This document shows, in pieces, positions 1 to 4,915 of a stretch of 5,418 nt of DNA. The notes below the pieces were generated by a model. It searched no databases, was not told the DNA's origin, and saw only the letters and a list, made by a program, of their open reading frames with translations. The stretch's first letter is position 1. The number at the start of each line of letters is the position of its first letter. The stretch comes from an uncultured beta proteobacterium (GTDB taxonomy: Bacteria > Pseudomonadota > Gammaproteobacteria > Burkholderiales > Burkholderiaceae_C): positions 1-5,418 of the forward strand of contig CAIYNH010000434.1 of assembly GCA_903927495.1 (NCBI GenBank), written 5' to 3'. The translations under genes were made by a program, and so were the position numbers.

Positions 1-475
1 CATCGTCTTCAGCAGCACCCGAACCACCCTGGTAATTTGTTGGCTTGGTGCAGCCACATTACTTGGCCTCATCACGCGAGATTACCTGCGTATGGAAGCA
101 GACTTCCAGGCACTTCGATTTGAACGCGCGTACAACATGCAACAACCTGCAGTCGTACCTGAGACCCTGGTGCTTTCTCAGCTACAAGCCTTTATCCAGC
201 TTGGAAGATTGACACCACATGCGGGTTTGAGCCAGGAAGAGTTGAACTGGATGCGCCGTGCCTCCGATGCATTCCCCAGCACCTCCAACCTCTACCTCCA
301 TACCGCCACATTGGCCATGAACGGGTTTTCTGACGAAGCTCAGACAAGAATGAAAATGATGTCCAAGGTGATGAAACCTGATGAGTACAAAGCATGCGGT
401 CGAATTTGGGAAAATCAGCGCAAGATCAACCCCAAACTCGCATCCACTCAATGGCTTGAAGCGCCCAACCAATGA
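1..475 (+). CDS. PglL/Wzy-type O-oligosaccharyltransferase-like protein, C-terminal end only (5' partial)
   Basis: The frame is open from base 2 to the TGA at 473-475, giving the last ~157 residues of a protein that begins outside the window. The visible part starts with a hydrophobic membrane helix (about bases 26-76, core TLVICWLGAATLLGLI). A soluble helical tail follows, with DYLRMEADFQALRFERA, then a PHAGLS..ELNWMRRA..AFPS block, then a TPR-like helix pair (LYLHTATLAMNG..DEA) and KACGRIW. This layout matches, from memory, the C-terminal Wzy_C_2-type region of PglL-family enzymes in Burkholderiales. Those enzymes transfer lipid-linked glycans to proteins such as pilins on the periplasmic side of the inner membrane. 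The catalytic membrane part and its conserved His are not in the window, so the family call rests on the tail alone. It differs in sequence from the tail of the complete PglL homologue at 3255-4808, so the two would be distinct paralogues. An ATG at 92 lies inside the protein and should not be taken as a start. Confidence 0.7.
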   Translation, partial: IVFSSTRTTLVICWLGAATLLGLITRDYLRMEADFQALRFERAYNMQQPAVVPETLVLSQLQAFIQLGRLTPHAGLSQEELNWMRRASDAFPSTSNLYLHTATLAMNGFSDEAQTRMKMMSKVMKPDEYKACGRIWENQRKINPKLASTQWLEAPNQ

Positions 476-512
476 CTTGAGCGGCGCTATAGTGCCATTA
501 TGGGAAGGTGAC

Positions 513-548
513 ATGCAGGCAACCAAATTCATTGCCTGGTGGGCGTGA
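513..548 (+). CDS. Possible 11-codon leader ORF with tandem Trp codons
   Basis: An ATG at 513 is preceded at 4 nt by GGAAGG (503-508), a better Shine-Dalgarno match than that of the following gene. It reads MQATKFIAWWA and stops at TGA 546-548, 33 bp before the ATG at 582. The short length and lack of any conservation test make this a candidate only. If translated, a ribosome would open the 516-538 hairpin, and the two adjacent Trp codons resemble the logic of attenuator peptides. No terminator-like structure follows. Confidence 0.15.
   Translation: MQATKFIAWWA
516..538. repeat. Perfect 7-bp inverted repeat (possible operator or RNA hairpin)
   Basis: CAGGCAA at 516-522 is exactly complementary to TTGCCTG at 532-538, with loop CCAAATTCA. 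It is centred about 55 bp upstream of the 99-residue ORF and overlaps the only -35-like hexamer in the spacer. The symmetry is read directly from the sequence. Whether it works as a protein-binding site, an RNA hairpin or nothing cannot be decided here. Confidence 0.4.
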
Positions 549-581
549 GACACTTATTGCTACTGTTTAACAAGGTTTGGT

Positions 582-881
582 ATGTTTTTTTCCTGGTTTG
601 ATGCCCGCGAGGCACAAAATTTTGGCACCGCCATGGCACGTTTTTTCATCGAACGCATTCCCGCAAACGCGGGTTTGAGTGAAAAACAATTTGCCAGCAA
701 ATCGAAGCAGGTTCTTGAAAAAATGAACCACCAGGTGATCGACTTCAGGCGCCAGAACAAGCTCAATATTTACAAAACTGCACAACTGGGCAACGCCTTC
801 AAGTGGGCCCTCAAAGACGCTGGCTACGAGGCCGGATACATCGACAAGCTGACGCAGTGGCTGGTAGCCAGATTGCAATGA
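582..881 (+). CDS. Small basic helical protein of unknown function (99 aa)
   Basis: I do not recognise this protein. The ATG at 582 has a modest AAGG (572-575) 6 nt upstream, and the frame closes at TGA 879-881. It has no signal peptide, no continuous membrane helix and no Cys. It is rich in amphipathic helix-forming sequence with many aromatic residues (FFSWF at residues 2-6, RFFIERIP at 20-27, FKWALKDAGY at 73-82, final LTQWLVARL). About 15 Lys/Arg against 9 Asp/Glu give a clearly positive net charge, so a small cytoplasmic helical protein is likely. It is the first gene of a unit with the TPR-GT41 glycosyltransferase, whose start lies 40 nt downstream and appears translationally coupled to it. 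That context suggests an accessory or chaperone-like role in the glycosylation pathway, or an RNA- or protein-binding role, but this is inference only. The reading frame is well supported by codon character and tight packing. Confidence 0.75.
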   Translation: MFFSWFDAREAQNFGTAMARFFIERIPANAGLSEKQFASKSKQVLEKMNHQVIDFRRQNKLNIYKTAQLGNAFKWALKDAGYEAGYIDKLTQWLVARLQ

Positions 882-883
882 CG

Positions 884-923
884 ATGCTTGCTTGTGGGTC
901 AAGGTACATTGGGAGGCAAGCAT
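884..923 (+). promoter_or_regulatory. Hairpin sequestering the RBS and start of the GT41 gene (translational-coupling element)
   Basis: In the mRNA, 884-893 (ATGCTTGCTT) can pair continuously with 914-923 (AGGCAAGCAT). This makes a 10-bp stem with one G-U pair (892-915) and a 20-nt loop. The 3' arm contains the AGG of the Shine-Dalgarno (GGAGG, 912-916) and the first two bases of the AUG at 922. The 5' arm starts two bases after the stop codon of the upstream small gene (879-881), so a ribosome terminating there would be expected to unfold it. The pairing is seen directly. The regulatory role is inferred from well-known coupling hairpins in other operons. Confidence 0.55.
912..916 (+). promoter_or_regulatory. 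Shine-Dalgarno that fixes the GT41 gene start at 922
   Basis: GGAGG sits 5 nt before ATG 922. The same frame is open further upstream to a TTG at 892, but that codon has no comparable ribosome-binding site and would add ten residues unlike a TPR protein start. ATG 922 is therefore preferred. Confidence 0.8.
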
Positions 924-3258
924 GTTGAAATGGCTGGCGAAGAAATTCGAAAAAAACCGCGCTAACTTGCAAGCCCGGCTTGAGCAGTCGCTGGTGGCCC
1001 CGAGCACGACACCGCCTACTCTGGCACCCAACTGGCGCAAGCTTGGCAACGAAGCGCTGAAGGCTGGCAACGTGGCAGATGCAGCGCGCTGTTATCAGAA
1101 CGCCGTGCGACTTGCTCCCGACAACGTTGCCGCCTTGGTGAACCTGGCTTTTGCCAAATCTGAACTTGAATTGCACAATGAATCCAGACCCTTGCTAGAG
1201 CGAGCCATCGCGCTCGATGCCTCTAACCTGGACGCTTGGTACATGCTGGGTGGGCTGCATGAGCGCGACCAAAACTTGCCATTGGCAAAGGCTGCATTCC
1301 TCAAGGTCATAGCACTACAGCCCGACTTTGAACTGGCGTATCGGGACCTTTGTCGCGTTTTATTTCAAAGCGGCGAGTTGGAATCTGCCAAACAGATCAT
1401 TCAACGGGGCATCGACTTAAACCCGTCATTAGCGGATTTCCACTTTTATCTGGGCAACGTTATTGCGGCAGAAGGCGATGCCACGGCGGCACAGGCGTGT
1501 TTTGAAAAAGCCTTGGCGCTTCGCCCGGATTTTGCCAACGCGCACTGGAACCTGGGGCATGCTTGCGAGAAGCAGCAAAAGCTGGAGGAAGCCTTGCAGG
1601 CCTTTCAATCGGCGGCAAAACTGGAACCGGAAAGTGCCGTCTTTCAGAACGCCATTGGCAATATCCATTTCTTGCGCGGCCAGTTCCAAGAAGCGTACAT
1701 CGGTTATCGCAGCGCTGTTGAACTTGACCCTTTGAATGCGCAACTGTCGGTCAACGTCGGACTGGCATTGCACCATCAGGGTGAGGTGTATGGTGCCATC
1801 CATGCTTTTCGCAACGCCCTGAAACTGTCACCAGAAGATGCCGTCGCCCAGCTTAATCTGGGTGGAGCCTTGCTGAACAAGGGCTCCCTCAAAGAGGCTA
1901 TCCAGTGCTATCGCAGAATTTTGCAACTCGACCCCCAGCATACGGCTGCACACCAAAATTTGCTGTTCGCCATGACTTTTGACCCGGCGTGCTCGCCACA
2001 AACGTATTTGCAAGCGGCTTCAGAATTCGGCAGGAAAATCAGCGCACGGGCCAAACCATTTACTGCATGGGATTGGGCCTTAATGCCGACGCGCGGGCGG
2101 CCACTGCGCATCGGGCTGGTTTCTGGAGACCTGCGCAACCACCCGGTGGGGAATTTCCTGGAAGCTGTACTAGGAAAAATAGATCCGACAAAACTTACCC
2201 TTGTGGCTTACTCGACGTGGCTGAAATCGGATCAGCTCACCGCTCGAATCAAGCCATTTTTTGCCGAATGGAACTCGGTTACAGAATTGAGTGATACGCA
2301 GTTTGCGGCCCAAATTCATGCCGACAAAATAGATATTTTGCTTGACTTGGCTGGTCACACCGCCAACAACCGTTTGCCGGTTTTTGCCTGGCGTGCGGCA
2401 CCCGTTCAGGTCGCTTGGCTGGGCTATTGGGCCAGCACTGGGGTCTCAGAGATGGACTATATTTTGCTGGATGCCGTGTCGGTGCCACCCGCCAATAGCT
2501 CCCACTTTTCTGAGCAACCCTGGTATTTGCCCGACACACGTTTCTGTTTTACACCACCGGTGACAACCCAACCGATCACCGTTTCTGATTTACCGGCAAT
2601 TAGCAAGCGGTTGATTAGCTTCGGTTCATTCCAGATTCTCAGCAAAATCAACGATGCAGTACTGGCTCTTTGGTCGAGGGTTTTGGCTGCACTGCCCGAT
2701 TCACGTTTGCGTTTGCAAAATTGGCAATTGGGCTTTCCGGCCGCGCAGCAGGACATGCTGGCACGCCTGGCAGCCGCCGGCATTGACCCTGGCAGGGTCG
2801 ATATCCATGGCGGCGCTACTCGGGACGATTACCTCAACGCGTACTCGCAGGTCGACATTGTTTTGGACACCTTCCCATTCCCCGGCGGAACAACAACGGC
2901 GGAAGCCCTTTGGATGGGTGTGCCAACCATCACCTTGACCGGTGCAACGCTGCTGGCGCGACAAGGGGAAAGCCTTTTGCGGTGTGTCGGTCTTGGCGAT
3001 TGGGTTGCGAGCAGCGAAGATCAGTATGTTGACCTTGTGGTGGGGCATGCTCAAGACCTCAAATCCCTTCGCGCTTTACGTTTAGGCTTGCGTGCACGAG
3101 CGCTCGCCTCGCCCTTGTTTGATGCAGGCAGATTTGCGAATAGATTTCAGCATGCCATGATCGCCATCTGGTCTTCCCGAATCTACCAATGCCGGACAGA
3201 GCCAGATAACTGCGAAACCAAACCCCTGGCCAGCCCTGCTCTGACTGAGCGCCTGTGA
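922..3258 (+). CDS. TPR-GT41 (OGT/SPINDLY-type) glycosyltransferase, 778 aa
   Basis: This is probably a soluble cytoplasmic enzyme that transfers a sugar from a nucleotide-sugar donor to Ser/Thr of protein acceptors. Residues 1-36 are a basic leader (MLKWLAKKFEKNR). Residues 37-342 form nine back-to-back 34-residue TPRs with no gap, each ending in an L.P/D-type turn such as RLAPDN, ALRPDF or QLDPQH. The catalytic region covers about 395-750. It has RIGLVSGD then NHPVG with His407, DLAGHT (475-480), APVQVAWLGY (493-502), FQILSKI with Lys575 aligning with the UDP-contacting Lys of human OGT, VLDTFPFPGG (647-656) and TTTAEALWMGVP (657-668), and a SPLF motif (730-733). All key GT41 motifs are intact. 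A 28-residue polar tail with two Cys follows. Known relatives include eukaryotic OGT, plant SPINDLY and Caulobacter FlmG, a flagellin glycosyltransferase with TPRs. The gene overlaps the downstream OTase by 4 nt. Donor and acceptor cannot be read from the sequence. Pilin, flagellin or another surface protein is a guess. Confidence 0.92.
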   Translation: MLKWLAKKFEKNRANLQARLEQSLVAPSTTPPTLAPNWRKLGNEALKAGNVADAARCYQNAVRLAPDNVAALVNLAFAKSELELHNESRPLLERAIALDASNLDAWYMLGGLHERDQNLPLAKAAFLKVIALQPDFELAYRDLCRVLFQSGELESAKQIIQRGIDLNPSLADFHFYLGNVIAAEGDATAAQACFEKALALRPDFANAHWNLGHACEKQQKLEEALQAFQSAAKLEPESAVFQNAIGNIHFLRGQFQEAYIGYRSAVELDPLNAQLSVNVGLALHHQGEVYGAIHAFRNALKLSPEDAVAQLNLGGALLNKGSLKEAIQCYRRILQLDPQHTAAHQNLLFAMTFDPACSPQTYLQAASEFGRKISARAKPFTAWDWALMPTRGRPLRIGLVSGDLRNHPVGNFLEAVLGKIDPTKLTLVAYSTWLKSDQLTARIKPFFAEWNSVTELSDTQFAAQIHADKIDILLDLAGHTANNRLPVFAWRAAPVQVAWLGYWASTGVSEMDYILLDAVSVPPANSSHFSEQPWYLPDTRFCFTPPVTTQPITVSDLPAISKRLISFGSFQILSKINDAVLALWSRVLAALPDSRLRLQNWQLGFPAAQQDMLARLAAAGIDPGRVDIHGGATRDDYLNAYSQVDIVLDTFPFPGGTTTAEALWMGVPTITLTGATLLARQGESLLRCVGLGDWVASSEDQYVDLVVGHAQDLKSLRALRLGLRARALASPLFDAGRFANRFQHAMIAIWSSRIYQCRTEPDNCETKPLASPALTERL
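1030..1947 (+). repeat. Nine contiguous TPR units (9 x 102 nt) within the GT41 protein
   Basis: The protein segment at residues 37-342 divides exactly into nine 34-residue units starting at residues 37, 71, 105, 139, 173, 207, 241, 275 and 309. TPR signature positions recur in most units: W/Y/L-x-x-L-G near the start, A or S around position 20, and P near position 32. The array makes a superhelix that in this family usually recognises the acceptor protein. Copies are diverged at DNA level, so this is an old protein repeat and not a recent tandem duplication. Confidence 0.85.
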
Positions 3259-4808
3259 TTCGGCCCCAAACCCAGATGCCAAACATTGCTGCCGTCATTT
3301 TCATCACGCTGCCCTGGCTTAACCCGTTTACGTTCGGGCCAACGCCGGCGGTGGTGCCACTGTTATTTTCCTGGCTTTGCACGGCGCTGCTGTTGCTGAC
3401 CTGGGTCATTGCAAAGCCCCTCTCGCCAATCGAACCAAACGATTCGACAGTAAGGGTGACCGTATTGGCCTGGGTGATTGCAGCCCTGCTCAGCGCCTGG
3501 ATTGGATTACTGCAATATTTTGGCGCTACCGCAGGACTGGGGCAGTGGGTTAATCACACGGTTGTCGGGGAAGCCTTTGGCAATTTGCGCCAGCGCAACC
3601 AATTTGCCTCGTTGTTAAACATTGGCCTGGCCGCCCTGCTGTGGTGGGCAGCACAGTTGCCCGTTCTCACCACGAAAAATAGCGCCGTCTCCCAGCAACA
3701 ACTGAGTTGGCAAGTGGCGTTGGTGGTGACTCTCGCCGCGCTATTTGGTATGGGCAATGCAGCCTCGTCATCGCGTACCGGTCTGTTTCAGCTGATGTTG
3801 GTCGTGGGCTTAACGCTTTTTTGGCAGCACCGCACCAAACCAAGCGCAACGCGAGGAGCACCCCACAATGCGGTACGCCATGCACTGGTGGCCTCTGGCC
3901 TGGCCTACGCCATCGCCACGCTCGCCCTGCCCTGGCTGGCGGGACTCGATCCATTGGCGAGCGGGGCCTGGTCTCGCTTGCGCGCTGGCGACGCGGTCTG
4001 TGCAAGCCGCTTGACCCTGTGGGCCAATGTACTGCATTTGATAGCACTCAAACCTTGGCTGGGTTGGGGTTGGGGCGATTTAGACTATGCTCATTTCATG
4101 ACGCTGTACCCCGGCGCGCGCTTCTGCGACATTTTGGATAACGCGCATAACTTGCCGCTGCACATCGCCGTCGAACTGGGAATTCCGGTTGCTGTGCTGG
4201 CTAGTGGGACCGGCGCTTGGCTGGTCTGGCGAGCCAAGCCGTGGCGGGAAGCCGATGCCACCCGGCAGTTGGTCTGGGCCGTTTTGGCCGTGATTTTTCT
4301 GCACAGCCTGCTGGAGTATCCACTATGGTACGGGCCGTTTCAGATGACTGCAGGGCTTTGTGTGTACTTTTTATGGCAAAAGAATAATTTAACAAAACCG
4401 ACTCTATCGCCCTACTGGCAAGCATCTTCAGCTATTTTAATAATAGCATTTTGTAGTTACGCCAGCTTGAACTACAACCGTGCGAGCCAGATTTATCTGC
4501 CACCCGAGCAGCGCGCCATCAAGTACCGGGACCAGACGCTGGAGAGAACCCGCGAGGTGCGGCTGTACCAGGATCAAGTACGGTTTGCCGAACTCACCAT
4601 CACCGATTTGCGCCCAGACAATGCGCAGTACATGAACGAACTTGCCAAAGAGATGCTGCATTTTTCACCCGAGGCACGGGTCGTGGAAGTGATCATTGAC
4701 AGTGCGCTCATGCTTGAGAACCTGCCCGAGGCCCGGTTTTACCAAGCACGCTACCAGGCAGCCTTTCCGCAAGCCTACGCCATTTGGGTTAGCAAAAGAT
4801 TCCGCTAG
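3255..4808 (+). CDS. pglL: PglL-family protein O-oligosaccharyltransferase, 517 aa
   Basis: This inner-membrane enzyme is expected to transfer a lipid-linked oligosaccharide en bloc to Ser/Thr of exported proteins, classically type IV pilins, on the periplasmic face. It starts LPWLNPF (19-25) and PTPAVVPLLFSWL (29-41), as PglL_A-type proteins do. LRQRNQFASLLNIG (111-124) and SSSRTG (171-176) follow. A periplasmic loop carries DNAHNLPLH (295-303), whose His298 fits the conserved catalytic His of the PglL/WaaL ligases, and then HSLLEYPLWYGPF (350-362). I count about 11-12 membrane segments, the last near 388-405. A soluble Wzy_C_2-like tail follows (YLPPEQRAIKYRD, 414-425; HFSPEARV, 469-476). 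Length is normal for the family. The GTG start at 3255 overlaps the GT41 stop (GTGA) and has a weak TGAG 5 nt upstream. ATG 3276 (codon 8) is the alternative but lacks any ribosome-binding site. An AT-rich stretch lies in codons for residues 373-401. A WaaL-type O-antigen ligase is less likely given the PglL-specific motifs. Confidence 0.9.
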   Translation: MIRPQTQMPNIAAVIFITLPWLNPFTFGPTPAVVPLLFSWLCTALLLLTWVIAKPLSPIEPNDSTVRVTVLAWVIAALLSAWIGLLQYFGATAGLGQWVNHTVVGEAFGNLRQRNQFASLLNIGLAALLWWAAQLPVLTTKNSAVSQQQLSWQVALVVTLAALFGMGNAASSSRTGLFQLMLVVGLTLFWQHRTKPSATRGAPHNAVRHALVASGLAYAIATLALPWLAGLDPLASGAWSRLRAGDAVCASRLTLWANVLHLIALKPWLGWGWGDLDYAHFMTLYPGARFCDILDNAHNLPLHIAVELGIPVAVLASGTGAWLVWRAKPWREADATRQLVWAVLAVIFLHSLLEYPLWYGPFQMTAGLCVYFLWQKNNLTKPTLSPYWQASSAILIIAFCSYASLNYNRASQIYLPPEQRAIKYRDQTLERTREVRLYQDQVRFAELTITDLRPDNAQYMNELAKEMLHFSPEARVVEVIIDSALMLENLPEARFYQARYQAAFPQAYAIWVSKRFR

Positions 4809-4847
4809 TCGAAGTTTGCTTGGGGATAACAAGCATCGGTATTTAGT

Positions 4848-4877
4848 TTGCTGCTTGGCTTTGGTCGGTAATACAAT
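4848..4877 (+). promoter_or_regulatory. Candidate sigma70 promoter for the CbiM/NikM gene
   Basis: TACAAT at 4872-4877 matches the -10 consensus at five of six positions. TTGCTG at 4848-4853 is a weak -35, with an 18-bp spacer. A run of eight A follows immediately (4878-4885), where transcription would begin, leaving a leader of about 30 nt. The -35 overlaps the second copy of the spacer's direct repeat. The assignment is by eye. Confidence 0.4.
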
Positions 4878-4905
4878 AAAAAAAATCTTCCTACGCTCAA
4901 CCTGC

Positions 4906-4909
4906 GAGG
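4906..4909 (+). promoter_or_regulatory. Shine-Dalgarno of the CbiM/NikM gene
   Basis: GAGG lies 6 nt before ATG 4916. This start gives the N-terminus Met-His-Met. The second ATG (4922) would remove the His2 that the family uses for metal binding, so 4916 is chosen. Confidence 0.7.
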
Positions 4910-4915
4910 TTCATC

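Larger units (their letters stand above)
476..581 (+). other. Intergenic spacer with two dyads and a weak promoter candidate
   Basis: This 106-bp gap separates the OTase-like gene from the three-gene unit downstream. It holds a short hairpin at 483-496 (GGCGC/GTGCC with a TATA loop and one G-U pair). It also holds a perfect 7-bp inverted repeat, CAGGCAA (516-522) and TTGCCTG (532-538), with a 9-nt loop. Neither is followed by a T-tract, so neither looks like an intrinsic terminator. A weak sigma70-like pair is possible: TTGCCT (532-537) and TATTGC (555-560) with a 17-bp spacer. It would put the second dyad across the -35 element. The promoter elements are poor matches and remain tentative. 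Confidence 0.35.
4809..4915 (+). other. Intergenic spacer between the glycosylation unit and the metal transporter
   Basis: This 107-bp spacer ends one unit and starts another. A 6-bp hairpin, TGCTTG/CAAGCA (4817-4822 and 4830-4835), lies just after the pglL stop but has no T-tract, so it is at best a weak terminator. An imperfect direct repeat is present: AGTTTGCTTGG (4813-4823) and AGTTTGCTGCTTGG (4845-4858). I see no cobalamin-riboswitch B12 box and no GTATGA-N16-TCATAC NikR operator. Confidence 0.5.

Noticed and set aside
892..921. TTG at 892 as the start of the GT41 gene, adding ten residues
   Set aside because: It has no ribosome-binding site of its own, while ATG 922 follows GGAGG at ideal spacing. 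The extra residues run through the RBS and hairpin region.
567..1070. Minus-strand open frame of 167 codons opposite the small ORF and the start of the GT41 gene
   Set aside because: It spans two genes supported by start sites and family motifs on the + strand, and it has no recognisable domain.
3667..4047. Long minus-strand open frame (126 codons) opposite pglL
   Set aside because: It lies entirely over a well-supported membrane-protein gene, its translation is Arg/Pro-rich with no recognisable motif, and such antisense frames are common in GC-rich genes.
4817..4835. TGCTTG/CAAGCA hairpin as an intrinsic terminator of the glycosylation unit
   Set aside because: The stem is only 6 bp and mostly weak pairs, and no T-tract follows. 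It is kept only as a note in the spacer.
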